The translations under genes were made by a program, and so were the position numbers. From Pseudomonadota bacterium (GTDB lineage Bacteria > Pseudomonadota > Gammaproteobacteria > Burkholderiales > Burkholderiaceae_C), in NCBI GenBank assembly GCA_021846965.1, contig JAJZWA010000025.1, positions 1-32,327 on the forward strand: a stretch of 32,327 nucleotides of DNA, given 5' to 3'. Each line of letters begins with the position of its first letter. The stretch's first letter is position 1. This document shows positions 14,122 through 25,037 of this stretch, one piece after another. Under the pieces are notes generated by a model that worked only from the letters and a program-made list of their open reading frames with translations, was not told the DNA's origin and ran no database searches.

Positions 14122-14502
14122 TCAGAATTGCCGGAACAGGCAGCGGTTGGGCGCGGCCGGCACCCCGCTGACCACCTGGTTGGCGCGCAGCAGCCACACC
14201 CTGAACACATTGCCCATGGAATCGCGCTGGAACACCACCGGGCCCTGGAGCCCCGGCAACTGGCCCAGCAGGATCACCCGCTGCTGGGTGTTCTCGACGC
14301 GCAGGCCCGGGCCCAGCGGATAGCTCACGCAGTTCACGCTCAGCGTGGGGCCGGCGCCGAAGGTGGCGTAGCCCGTCAGGCTGCCCATGGGATACACGCG
14401 CGCCGGACCTGGGGGCAGGACCTGCGCCGTCGCGCATGCGCCGACCAGCGCCAGCGCGGCGGCCAGGCTCGGGCGCAGCAGGTTCGGTGCGGCCACACGC
14501 AT
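14122..14502 (-). CDS. Small exported protein of unknown function
   Basis: A 126-residue protein I do not recognise. The N-terminus has a clear export signal ([21 protein letters not shown]). The VGAC could be a lipobox with Cys19 lipidated, or signal peptidase I could cut after ATA. The mature part is Gly/Pro/Val-rich with two later cysteines (VNCVSYPLG and NRCLFRQF) that could form a disulfide. A good ribosome site (AGGAA) precedes ATG 14502. It lies between rfbC and miaB on the same strand. The 65-bp gap to miaB holds GC-rich inverted repeats. Confidence 0.7.
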   Translation of the reverse strand: MRVAAPNLLRPSLAAALALVGACATAQVLPPGPARVYPMGSLTGYATFGAGPTLSVNCVSYPLGPGLRVENTQQRVILLGQLPGLQGPVVFQRDSMGNVFRVWLLRANQVVSGVPAAPNRCLFRQF

Positions 14503-14594
14503 GTGCGGGTTCCTGGAGGGGTGGGAAGCAGGGCCCGATTGTAGTGGCCGCGCGGGCTCGCCGCGCGGCGCGGCGGTCTCGGGGAGCGGCCGCC

Positions 14595-15149
14595 TCAATC
14601 GAAACATTCCGCCTCGTGCAGCGCCGGCGCCGCCGCATCCTTCGCGGCCAGCGCGGGCTCCAGCCCTTGCAGGGGCCAGGCGATGTCCAGGCTCGCATCG
14701 TTCCACGCCACCGAGCGTTCATGCTCGGCGAACCAGTAGTCCGTGGTCTTGTAGAGGAATTCCGCGCCCTCGGACAGGCTCAGGAATCCATGCGCGAAGC
14801 CGGGGGGAATCCACAGCTGGCGTCGGTTGTCCGCGGAAAGCTCCACGCCGGCCCATCGCCCGAAGCGCGGAGAGCTGCGCCGCAGGTCCACCGCCACGTC
14901 CCACACGCGCCCGGCCACCACACGGACCAGCTTTCCCTGCGGGTGGCGGATCTGGTAGTGCAGGCCGCGCAGCACCCCTCGCGCCGAGCGCGAGTGGTTG
15001 TCCTGCACGAACTCGGTGTCGATGCCCGTCGCGGCGGCGAAGTCGCGGCGGTTGTAGCTCTCGAAAAACCAGCCCCGCGCGTCGCCGTAGGACCTGGGCT
15101 CGAGCACCAGGACCTCGGGCAGCGCGGTGGGAGTGACGGTGTAGGGCAT
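14595..15149 (-). CDS. rfbC: dTDP-4-dehydrorhamnose 3,5-epimerase
   Basis: Epimerises dTDP-4-keto-6-deoxyglucose at C3 and C5 in dTDP-L-rhamnose synthesis. It has 184 residues, a normal length for the cupin-fold RmlC family. The catalytic His64 is in [17 protein letters not shown]. The family segments [12 protein letters not shown] (26-37), [15 protein letters not shown] and FLYKTTDYW are all present. It lies 9 bp downstream of rfbA, so the two are co-transcribed. The usual partners rfbB and rfbD are not in this window. Confidence 0.95.
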   Translation of the reverse strand: MPYTVTPTALPEVLVLEPRSYGDARGWFFESYNRRDFAAATGIDTEFVQDNHSRSARGVLRGLHYQIRHPQGKLVRVVAGRVWDVAVDLRRSSPRFGRWAGVELSADNRRQLWIPPGFAHGFLSLSEGAEFLYKTTDYWFAEHERSVAWNDASLDIAWPLQGLEPALAAKDAAAPALHEAECFD

Positions 15150-15158
15150 GGCGCGGTC

Positions 15159-16052
15159 TCAGATGCCGGGCGAGGCGAGCAGGCGCAGCAGGTACTGGCC
15201 GTAGCCGTTCTTGCGCATGGGCTCGGCCAGGCGTTGCAACTGCTCGGCGTCGATCCAGCCCTGGCGCCAGGCGAGTTCCTCCGGGCAGGACACCTTCAGG
15301 CCCTGGCGCTTTTCCAGCGTGGCGATGAACTGCCCGGCGTCCAGCAGACTCTCGTGGGTGCCGGTGTCCAGCCAGGCGTAGCCGCGGCCCAGCGTGGTCA
15401 CCTGCAACTGCCCGCGCTCCAGGTAGATGCGGTTCAGGTCCGTGATCTCCAGCTCGCCCCGGGCCGAAGGCCGCAGCGAGGCGGCGATGTCGCTCGCCTG
15501 CCCGTCGTAGAAGTACAGCCCCGTGACGGCGTAGCTGCTCTTGGGTCGGGCCGGCTTTTCCTCGATGCTCACGGCGCGGCCTTGCGCGTCGAATTCCACC
15601 ACCCCGTAGCGTTCAGGGTCGAGCACGTGGTAGGCGAACACCGTGGCCGCATCCATGCGCGCGTTGGCCTGCACCAGCAGGGGCTGCAGGTCGTGGCCCC
15701 AGAACAGGTTGTCTCCCAGCACCAGCGAGCTCGGCGCGCCGCCGAGGAATTCGCGCCCGATGATGAAGGCCTGCGCCAGCCCGTCCGGGCTGGGCTGCAC
15801 CGCGTAGTGCAGGTCCAGGCCCCACTGGCTGCCGTCGCCCAGCAGCTGCTGGAAGCGCGGCGTGTCCTGCGGCGTCGAGATCAGCAGCACCTCGCGGATG
15901 CCGGCCAGCATCAGGGTCGACAGCGGGTAGTACACCATCGGCTTGTCGTACACCGGCAGCAGCTGCTTGCTCACCGCCTGGGTCACCGGGTACAGCCGGG
16001 TGCCGGAGCCACCGGCGAGGAGGATGCCCTTGCGGGCGACGGATCGTGTCAT
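15159..16052 (-). CDS. rfbA: Glucose-1-phosphate thymidylyltransferase
   Basis: Makes dTDP-glucose from dTTP and glucose-1-phosphate, the first step to dTDP-rhamnose. It has 297 residues from ATG 16052. The nucleotidyltransferase signature [11 protein letters not shown] is at 14-24, with the activating lysine in [18 protein letters not shown] and the later [10 protein letters not shown]. The open frame extends about 25 codons upstream without homology. It is the first gene of the rfbA-rfbC pair. Confidence 0.95.
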   Translation of the reverse strand: MTRSVARKGILLAGGSGTRLYPVTQAVSKQLLPVYDKPMVYYPLSTLMLAGIREVLLISTPQDTPRFQQLLGDGSQWGLDLHYAVQPSPDGLAQAFIIGREFLGGAPSSLVLGDNLFWGHDLQPLLVQANARMDAATVFAYHVLDPERYGVVEFDAQGRAVSIEEKPARPKSSYAVTGLYFYDGQASDIAASLRPSARGELEITDLNRIYLERGQLQVTTLGRGYAWLDTGTHESLLDAGQFIATLEKRQGLKVSCPEELAWRQGWIDAEQLQRLAEPMRKNGYGQYLLRLLASPGI

Positions 16053-16184
16053 CGCAAGCCGCGCCGGAGCGCAAGATCGTGTCAGCGGGCATGATACGCA
16101 GGCCGCGCCGCGCGCCCCGCGCTGCATGGGAGCCGCCGCCTCCCGGCCGGCCCGACCTCGGAAAGCCGGAAAGCGGGAAAGAGA

Positions 16185-16216
16185 AAGGCCCCGAAGTCTC
16201 GCGACTTCGGGGCCTT
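16185..16216 (-). terminator. Intrinsic terminator of the tRNA gene
   Basis: On the minus strand there is a 14-bp perfect stem (AAGGCCCCGAAGTC with GACTTCGGGGCCTT, 4-nt loop at 16199-16202), followed by TTTCTCTTT. It begins 8 bp past the CCA end of the tRNA. Its opposite-strand reading has no T tract. Confidence 0.88.
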
Positions 16217-16224
16217 GGAAAACC

Positions 16225-16301
<77 letters not shown>

Positions 16302-16312
16302 AAAAGCAGGCC

Positions 16313-16340
16313 ATTATACGCGAGCCCGCCGGGCGCTCAA
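16313..16340 (-). promoter_or_regulatory. Sigma70 promoter of the tRNA gene
   Basis: On the minus strand a perfect -10 TATAAT (16313-16318) is preceded by a 16-bp spacer and a -35 of TTGAGC (16335-16340, four of six). The -10 ends 11 bp before the tRNA 5' end, so transcription starts a few bases upstream of the mature tRNA. Confidence 0.8.
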
Positions 16341-16360
16341 GCCCCCGCCTCGGCGGGGGC
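16341..16360 (-). terminator. GC hairpin after the enoyl-CoA hydratase gene
   Basis: Perfect 9-bp stem GCCCCCGCC/GGCGGGGGC with a 2-nt loop, 11 bp past the hydratase stop and directly abutting the -35 of the tRNA promoter. There is no T tract, so terminator strength is uncertain. Confidence 0.45.
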
Positions 16361-16371
16361 ATCCGGGGACC

Positions 16372-17148
16372 TCAGCGGTTCTCGAACTTCGGGCTGCGCT
16401 TTTCCAGGAAGGCCGCCATGCCCTCGCGCTGGTCGTGGGTGCCGAACAGGCTGTGGAACACCCGGCGCTCGTACATGAGCCCGTCGGCCAGCGGGGTCTC
16501 GAAGGCACGGTTCACGCAGTCCTTGGTCAGCATCACGGTCTGGCGCGGGAAGGCGCAGATGGTGCGCGCCGCTTCCAGCGCCTCCTCCAGCAGGCGCGCC
16601 GCGGGCACCACCCGCGAGACCAGCCCGGCGCGTTCGGCCTCCGCCGCGTCCATCAATCGCGCGGTCAGCGCCAGGTCCATGGCCTTGCTCTTGCCCACCG
16701 CGCGTGGCAGGCGCTGCGTGCCCCCGGCGCCGGGGATGATGCCGATGCGGATCTCCGGCTGGCCGAAGCGGGCGTCGTCGGCGGCGATGATGAAGTCGCA
16801 CATCATCGCCAGCTCGCAGCCCCCGCCCAGCGCGTAGCCCGCCACCGCCGCGATCACCGGCTTGCGGATGCTGCGCATGCGTTCCCAGTTGCGGGTGATG
16901 AAATCCTCGCGGTAGGCCTGCATGTAGTCCTTCGTGGCCATGGCCGCGATGTCCGCGCCGGCCGCGAAGGCCTTCTCGCTGCCCGTCAGCACGATGCAGC
17001 CGATGGCCTCATCGGCCTCGTACATGGCCAGGGCCTGGCCCAGCTCGTCCATCAGGGCATCGTTCAGCGCATTGAGCTGCTTGGGCCGGTGCAGCCGGAT
17101 CAGTGCCACCTGGTCGTGGACTTCGAGCAGCAGGTTCTCAGGGTTCAT
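16372..17148 (-). CDS. Enoyl-CoA hydratase
   Basis: Crotonase-family enzyme that hydrates 2-trans-enoyl-CoA in beta-oxidation. It has 258 residues from ATG 17148, with a strong GAGGAG ribosome site. The two catalytic glutamates are present with the classical 20-residue spacing: Glu112 in ALGGGCELAMMCD and Glu132 in FGQPEIRIGIIPGAGGTQRL. The oxyanion hole segments AAGADI (about 62-67) and GGG fit. Close similarity along the length to the mitochondrial short-chain enzyme supports a true hydratase, probably of the paaF/fadB type. The open frame upstream (to 18897) is a shadow of the M61 gene. Confidence 0.93.
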   Translation of the reverse strand: MNPENLLLEVHDQVALIRLHRPKQLNALNDALMDELGQALAMYEADEAIGCIVLTGSEKAFAAGADIAAMATKDYMQAYREDFITRNWERMRSIRKPVIAAVAGYALGGGCELAMMCDFIIAADDARFGQPEIRIGIIPGAGGTQRLPRAVGKSKAMDLALTARLMDAAEAERAGLVSRVVPAARLLEEALEAARTICAFPRQTVMLTKDCVNRAFETPLADGLMYERRVFHSLFGTHDQREGMAAFLEKRSPKFENR

Positions 17149-17213
17149 GGACTTCTCCTCGCGAGTCGTCGGGTCGTGGGGGGGGGAATGGACAGGAATC
17201 GGGTGGAAGGTTC

Positions 17214-19061
17214 TCAGGCGCCCAGCCAGGCGCGGCGCAGGCGCAGCGCGGCGGCCGAGGGCCGGGTGGCCAGTTGCAGCTGCACGGGGCCCGGCGCCGG
17301 CTGGGGCAGGGCCGCGCGCAGTTGCACGAGGCGGCCGTCGCGCATGGCGTGGACGCCCCAGATCTGTCCCGGCCGGGCGCGGCGCCACTGGCGCGCCAGG
17401 TTCGCCGGGCCGGCCTGCTGCTCGTTGATCGCCACCAGCACGTCGCCCGCGCACAGACCCGCCTGTTCGGCCCAGGATCCGCTGCGCACGAAGCGCAGCA
17501 CCGGCCAGCTGGAGGCGCCGTCCAGGCGCAGGCCCAGGGCATCCACGGGCTCCGGCGCGGCATGGGTCAGCTCGACGCCGAAACCCGCCAGCAGGCGCTG
17601 CAGGGGCAACTCCTCGCGCCCCTGCACATGACGCGCGAACCAGGCGCGCACGTCGGCGCCGCAGGCCTCGCGCACCAGCGCGGGAAGGGCGTCCTCGGGC
17701 ACGCCCTGTTCGCGCAGCGGCGCGTCGGCGCGCCCGTAGCGCTTCCACAGCAGGCGCATCACGTCGTCCAGGCAGCCCTTGCCGCGACTGCGCAGATGCA
17801 GGTCCAGCGCCAGTGCGAACAAGCCGCCCAGGGTGTAGTAGCTCACCGTGGCGTTGGGCGTGTTCTCGTCGGGGCGGTAGAACTTGATCCAGGCGTCGAA
17901 GCTCGCCTGCTCCAGGCTTTGCAGATGCCGCCCCGGAGTGGCCTGCACGGCGCGCATGGCCTCGACCAGCAGCTGCAGGTACTGCTGGGGGCTGATCAAG
18001 CCGGTGCGGCGCAGAACCAGATCGTCGTAGTAGGACGTGAAACCCTCGAACAGCCACAGCAGGCCGGTGAGGTTCTCGCGCTCCAGGTCGATGGGGGTCA
18101 GCGCCTGCGGACGAATGCGCTTGACGTTCCAGGCGTGGAAGTATTCGTGGCTGCACAGGCCCAGCAGGCGCCGGTAGCCGGCGCCCGCGTCGGCGCCGTC
18201 GCGCGGATGCGGCAGGTCGGCCTCGGCGCAGATCAGCGCGCTGCTGTCGGCATGCTCCAGGCCCCCCCAGCCGGTGGGCGAGGGCGCCAGCAGGAAGGCG
18301 TAGCGCCGAAAGGGCGCGCGCGGCGCCTCGGGTTCGAACAAGGCGATCTGCGCTTCGCAGATGCGCCGCAGATCGGCCGCCAGGCGGCGCTGGTCGACCT
18401 GCTCGCGCAGGCGCGAACCATGCTCCAGCACCAGCTCGTGCGGCGTGCCGCAGGCGCGGAAGGCGATGCGCAGGTGGTCGCCGCAGGCCACGGGGTGGTC
18501 CACCAGCTGCTCGTAGTCGCGCGCCGCGTAGGTGCCGAAGCCGCGCTCGTCCACGCGGCGCGCCGGCAGCGTGGTGGCCACGCTCCAGCGCAGCTCCGGT
18601 GGCGGCTCCAGGCTGAGCTGGTGCTCGACATGCTCGAAGCCCGCGGCCGCCGGCAGCAGGCTGCTGGCGTTGAAAAAGCCCCGCGACGGGTCCAGCCACG
18701 CCGCGCGCACCGAGGCGTCGTGCGCGTACACGCTGAGCTGCACCCGCAACGGTCCCTCGCAGGCTTCGATGCGCCAGCGGTTCTTCGCCGTCTTGCGCAC
18801 ACCCAGTTCCCGTCGCCCGCAGAAGGCGCGCATGTCCAGCACGTGGCGTGCGAACTCGCGCACCAGGTAGCTGCCCGGAACCCATACCGGAAGCCACAGT
18901 TCCTGGCCGCCCGGGTCGGGGCGGTCCAGCTCGAGCTCGACATCGAACACATGCGCGTGCAGCCTGAGCATGCGCACGCGGTAGCGGGGCCCGACGCTCG
19001 GGGATGGGACGGCCTTGGCGCGCTTGCGCGCGGGAGGCGAGGCCTTGGCGGATGCTGGCAT
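17214..19061 (-). CDS. M61 family metallopeptidase with PDZ domain
   Basis: Glycyl-aminopeptidase-like M61 peptidase of 615 residues. The zinc motif HEYFH is at 305-309, within SHEYFHAWNVKRIRP. The third ligand is probably Glu339 in WLFEGFTSYYDDL. The N-terminal beta domain has the family signature VWVPGSYLVREFARHVLDM (59-77). A C-terminal PDZ domain (about 515-600) includes VRSGSWAEQAGLCAGDVLVAINE. The N-terminus (basic, Ala/Pro/Lys-rich) has no obvious signal peptide, so a cytoplasmic location is likely. It lies 65 bp upstream of the hydratase gene and is divergent from the EAL gene. Physiological substrates are unknown. Confidence 0.92.
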   Translation of the reverse strand: MPASAKASPPARKRAKAVPSPSVGPRYRVRMLRLHAHVFDVELELDRPDPGGQELWLPVWVPGSYLVREFARHVLDMRAFCGRRELGVRKTAKNRWRIEACEGPLRVQLSVYAHDASVRAAWLDPSRGFFNASSLLPAAAGFEHVEHQLSLEPPPELRWSVATTLPARRVDERGFGTYAARDYEQLVDHPVACGDHLRIAFRACGTPHELVLEHGSRLREQVDQRRLAADLRRICEAQIALFEPEAPRAPFRRYAFLLAPSPTGWGGLEHADSSALICAEADLPHPRDGADAGAGYRRLLGLCSHEYFHAWNVKRIRPQALTPIDLERENLTGLLWLFEGFTSYYDDLVLRRTGLISPQQYLQLLVEAMRAVQATPGRHLQSLEQASFDAWIKFYRPDENTPNATVSYYTLGGLFALALDLHLRSRGKGCLDDVMRLLWKRYGRADAPLREQGVPEDALPALVREACGADVRAWFARHVQGREELPLQRLLAGFGVELTHAAPEPVDALGLRLDGASSWPVLRFVRSGSWAEQAGLCAGDVLVAINEQQAGPANLARQWRRARPGQIWGVHAMRDGRLVQLRAALPQPAPGPVQLQLATRPSAAALRLRRAWLGA

Positions 19062-19163
19062 GGCGTGGGTGCAGTGAAGTCGGGCTTCATGCTAATCTGC
19101 CCAGCCGCGCGCCGGGTGGGCCGGTGCGCCTGGCCCTTCCAGGAATTTCTCGCGAGATCGGTC

Positions 19164-19949
19164 GTGGAACGAGACGTGTTCAGCGAAATCGCGGTGCATA
19201 CCGGCTCCGGTTCTCCATCGCTGGTGTACTTGCCGCAGGTGCGCTACCCGAGCGGCGAGGTCACGGGCCTGGAGGCCCTGTTCCGCTGGCGCGCCGACAC
19301 GGCGCCGCGGCGCCATTCCCCGCTGGCCTTCCTGCCGCGCCTGTCGGTGTCGCAGACCAGCGAGCTGTTCTTCTGGGTGGTCGACACCGCGGTCGCCGAG
19401 GCGCGCGTGCTGTCGAGCTGGACCGGTTGGGAAGGGCTGGTGGGGGTCAACGTGGAAGCCGACCAGCTCGGCGACCCGGACCTGGTGCCCCATATCCAGC
19501 GCGTGTTGTCCGAGAGCCGCTGGCCGGCGCAGCGCCTGGCGCTGGAAGTGACCGAGCGACGCCAGATCCCCGTCTACCCCAGCGTGATGCGCAACATCCA
19601 GGCGTTGCAGCAGGCCGGCGTGATGCTCGCCATGGACGACTTCGGCGAAGGCTATGCCTCCTTCGAGTACCTCAAGCGCCTGAGCCCGGCGCTGATCAAG
19701 CTGCCGGCCGGTTTCACCGGCGGCCTGGAGCGCGATCCGCGCAACCGCGAGATCGTGCGCAGCGTCACCGCGCTGGCCCAGCGCCTGGGCGTGCAGGTGG
19801 TGGCCGAGGCGGTGGAGCGACCCGAGGACGCGCAGGCCCTGCGCGAACTCGGGCTGCAGGTGATGCAGGGCTATCTGTTCGGCGAACCTCGCCAGCTCGA
19901 GGACTGGGCAGAGGTGCTCAACCACGGCGGGCGCCTGCGGGCCATCTGA
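19164..19949 (+). CDS. EAL-domain c-di-GMP phosphodiesterase
   Basis: Stand-alone EAL domain of 261 residues with no GGDEF, PAS or membrane part. The metal and substrate residues known from RocR are all present: Glu37 of EAL in LEALFRW, Asn96 (VNVEADQL), Glu128 and Glu131 (LEVTE), Asp158-Asp159 (MDDFGEGY), Lys179, Glu215 (VVAEAVE) and Gln235 (MQGYLFGEP). The usual K-I-D-R-S-F reads K-L-P-A-G-F, so the structural Asp is lost. Hydrolysis of c-di-GMP to pGpG is therefore likely but not certain. The GTG start at 19164 is chosen; an ATG at 19089 is in frame, but the extra codons include rare CTA and AGA. It is divergent from the M61 gene. Confidence 0.85.
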   Translation: MERDVFSEIAVHTGSGSPSLVYLPQVRYPSGEVTGLEALFRWRADTAPRRHSPLAFLPRLSVSQTSELFFWVVDTAVAEARVLSSWTGWEGLVGVNVEADQLGDPDLVPHIQRVLSESRWPAQRLALEVTERRQIPVYPSVMRNIQALQQAGVMLAMDDFGEGYASFEYLKRLSPALIKLPAGFTGGLERDPRNREIVRSVTALAQRLGVQVVAEAVERPEDAQALRELGLQVMQGYLFGEPRQLEDWAEVLNHGGRLRAI

Positions 19950-20009
19950 GGGCCCGCCAGGCGGCCAGGCACCGGGCCGTGGCCCGGCCGCCGCCGGCTC
20001 GGCCGTGAC

Positions 20010-20672
20010 TCAGCCCACGTGCCTGGCCAGGAAGGCCAGCGAGCGCTCCATCGCCAGCTTGGCCGACGCCGTGTCGTAGCTGCCGCGGGCGTCGCAGTTG
20101 AAGCCGTGGTCGGCGTCGTAGACGTGGAACTCGGCCGTCGGGTTGGCCTTGCGCACCGCTTCGCGGTCGGCCTCGCTGATGTGCGCGTCCTTCAGGCCGT
20201 AGTGGAACATCAGCGGCGCCTTGGCCTGCTCGCCCACGAACTGCACGTTGCGCCCGCCGTAGTAGCTGATCGCGGGCAGGCCCAGGCGAATGGCCGACAG
20301 GTAGCTCACCGTGCCGCCCCAGCAGTAGCCCACCGTGGCCACCTTCCCGGCGCGTCGCACTTCCTGGGCCGCGGCCTCGACGCCGGCCAGCGCGCGATCG
20401 AAGCCGAGCTTGCCGACGTATTCCAGGCCCTTGGTCATGCCTTCCTGGTCATAGCCCAGTTCCACGCCGGGCTGCACGGGGTCGAACAAGGCCGGCGCGA
20501 TGGCCAGGTAGCCCTGGGCCGCGTAGCGGTCGGCCACGCTGCGGATGTGGGCGTTGACGCCGAAGATCTCCTGCACCACGACCAGGCCCGCCTTGGGCGC
20601 GCCTGCCGGCTCGGCCAGGTAGGCGCCGATGCGGGTTCCATCCTTGAGTTGCAACGAAAGGGTCTTGCCCAT
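20010..20672 (-). CDS. Dienelactone hydrolase family protein
   Basis: A 220-residue alpha/beta hydrolase of the carboxymethylenebutenolidase family. The catalytic triad is Cys117 (VGYCWGG), Asp162 (GLKDAHI) and His189 (DADHGFNC), with the helper Glu35 in VVQEIFGVN, as in Pseudomonas DLH. Start ATG 20672 is preceded by GGAGAA; the further open frame to 20783 has no homology. No chlorocatechol or other aromatic-ring genes are nearby, so it is probably a generalist rather than part of a dedicated pathway. It converges with the EAL gene across a 60-bp GC-rich gap. Confidence 0.92.
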   Translation of the reverse strand: MGKTLSLQLKDGTRIGAYLAEPAGAPKAGLVVVQEIFGVNAHIRSVADRYAAQGYLAIAPALFDPVQPGVELGYDQEGMTKGLEYVGKLGFDRALAGVEAAAQEVRRAGKVATVGYCWGGTVSYLSAIRLGLPAISYYGGRNVQFVGEQAKAPLMFHYGLKDAHISEADREAVRKANPTAEFHVYDADHGFNCDARGSYDTASAKLAMERSLAFLARHVG

Positions 20673-20891
20673 GACAAGTTCTCCGTAGGGTTGTACGTGG
20701 TCGTTCACGGAAGGGCGTGGCGCGCAGCGCTCCTGCGCCAGCGCCAGGGTCGTGCGGGTGCGTGGGGTGCACGGGGAACGCACGACCGGCTCACGTGCCG
20801 CCGCGGGGTGGCACCTGAACCGAGCAATGGTACAAGTGGAATGCCCAAGTCTGCTGGAGCCGCTTCGGCACGCCGCTCGCGGCCCTGCGGG

Positions 20892-23777
<2,886 letters not shown>

Positions 23778-23968
23778 GGCGGATTCGGGTGCAACATGCA
23801 ACTATAAGGGCCCCGGGCGCCCGGGGCGCACCCAGCGCTGCCGGCCGATCCCGGGCGCCGGACGGGGCCGCGGCGCGGTGGCCGGCCTCGGACGCGCGCC
23901 TTCGCGCTATTCTTCGCGTTCATGCTCGGGCGCCGCGGGAAGCCGCGCCCCTCTCACCAGGACAATTC

Positions 23969-24478
23969 ATGGCCTCCGTCAACAAAGTCATTCTGATGGG
24001 CAATCTCGGGCGCGATCCCGAGGTGCGCTACGCGCCGTCGGGCGCCGCCGTCTGCAACGTCTCCATCGCCACCACGCGCCAGTGGAAGGACAAGTCCGGC
24101 GAGCGCAAGGAGGAGACCGAGTGGCACCGCGTGGTGTTCTACGACCGTCTGGCCGAGATCGCCGGCGAGTACCTGAAGAAGGGCCGCCCGGTGTACGTCG
24201 AGGGTCGGTTGAAGTACGGCAAGTACACCGACAAGGAAGGCGTGGAGCGCTACACCACCGACATCATCGCGACGGAGATGCAGCTGCTGGGCTCGCGCGA
24301 CGGCGCTGGTGATGACGAAGGCGGCGGCTACAGCCGCAGCCGCGAGAGTTCGCGCCCGGAGGGCCGCGAAGGCCGCGAGAGCCGCGAATCCGCGCCCCGG
24401 GGCGGCTCGCGCGCTCCAGCGCCGTCGAAGCCCGCGGCCGGGGATTTCGACGACATGGACGACGACATCCCGTTCTAG
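23969..24478 (+). CDS. ssb: Single-stranded DNA-binding protein
   Basis: Tetrameric SSB, binding single-stranded DNA in replication, recombination and repair. It has 169 residues from ATG 23969 ([19 protein letters not shown]). An N-terminal OB-fold occupies about residues 1-110 and includes [22 protein letters not shown] disordered Gly/Arg/Ser/Glu-rich linker follows, then the conserved acidic tip MDDDIPF that recruits partner proteins. The frame is open about 60 codons upstream, without family resemblance. A possible -10 TATTCT lies at 23908-23913. It is divergent from uvrA, 191 bp apart. Confidence 0.97.
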   Translation: MASVNKVILMGNLGRDPEVRYAPSGAAVCNVSIATTRQWKDKSGERKEETEWHRVVFYDRLAEIAGEYLKKGRPVYVEGRLKYGKYTDKEGVERYTTDIIATEMQLLGSRDGAGDDEGGGYSRSRESSRPEGREGRESRESAPRGGSRAPAPSKPAAGDFDDMDDDIPF

Positions 24479-24615
24479 AGGGCACTTCGGTCGTCGGCGC
24501 GGTGGTCGACAAGATCCGCAACAAGCTGGACGACCTCGTCGTGCTCCCGCGACGGGAGCAGTCCGGAGCCTCGTTGAACGCGCCCGTACGCGCATGGCGA
24601 AGGCCAGCGGAGGGC
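24479..24615. other. Gap between ssb and a convergent small gene
   Basis: No supported gene. A short stem GCTCCCG/CGGGAGC is present at about 24542-24558, without a T tract. A short plus-strand frame (from a GTG near 24502) reads VDKIRNKLDDLVVLPRREQSG, which is coding-like in composition but has no recognised family, and it runs into the antisense of the next gene. Confidence 0.4.
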
Positions 24616-24969
24616 TTAGGCGCCGTCGGGCAGGACCCGTACCGTGGCTTCGCCGCTGGCGCGGTCGATGCGCACCCGCAGCCTGGCGTACTCCGGCAGC
24701 TCGCTCATCGGGGTCGGGTCGCCCTCGCAGGCGCAGCCCGGGATGATGCTGGCGTAGCCGACGCCGAGGTCCACCTCGAGCGCCCCGGGCGACTCGCTGC
24801 TGCGCAGCAGCATCAACACGGCTTGATCGACCAGCGCGTGGCTGCCATGGGCCATCGCCTTTTGCAGCGGAGCGAACAGCGCGTCCTCGCCCAGCAAGGC
24901 GTCGCGCAGCAGCTCGGTGAACTCGGCCCGGCCCCAGGCGTTCAAGGCGGTCTGCATGGCGGGGTTCAT
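24616..24969 (-). CDS. Conserved-looking small protein of unknown function
   Basis: A 117-residue soluble protein from ATG 24969 (MNPAMQTALNAWGRAEFTELL). I do not recognise a named family. The middle has ALVDQAVLMLLRSSESPGALEV. A motif region follows, VGYASIIPGCACEGDPTPMSE (about 72-92), with two close cysteines and acidic residues. The C-terminal strand is RLRVRIDRASGEATVRVLPDGA. This layout resembles small uncharacterised proteobacterial proteins with a GCxC-x2-DP motif, but from memory only. It is on the same strand as the hps operon, 68 bp after it, and could be read through from it. Confidence 0.7.
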   Translation of the reverse strand: MNPAMQTALNAWGRAEFTELLRDALLGEDALFAPLQKAMAHGSHALVDQAVLMLLRSSESPGALEVDLGVGYASIIPGCACEGDPTPMSELPEYARLRVRIDRASGEATVRVLPDGA

Positions 24970-25037
24970 GGCGTGCGGGCTGCTTGGGGGAGCGAGGCCC
25001 CATTGTGCTACGGAGCCCGCCGCCGCAGCCGCTCCTC

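Noticed and set aside
17149-18897. N-terminal extension of the enoyl-CoA hydratase frame (841 codons in total)
   Set aside because: The upstream part is an out-of-frame reading of the M61 peptidase gene; the hydratase has its own ATG with a strong ribosome site at 17148.
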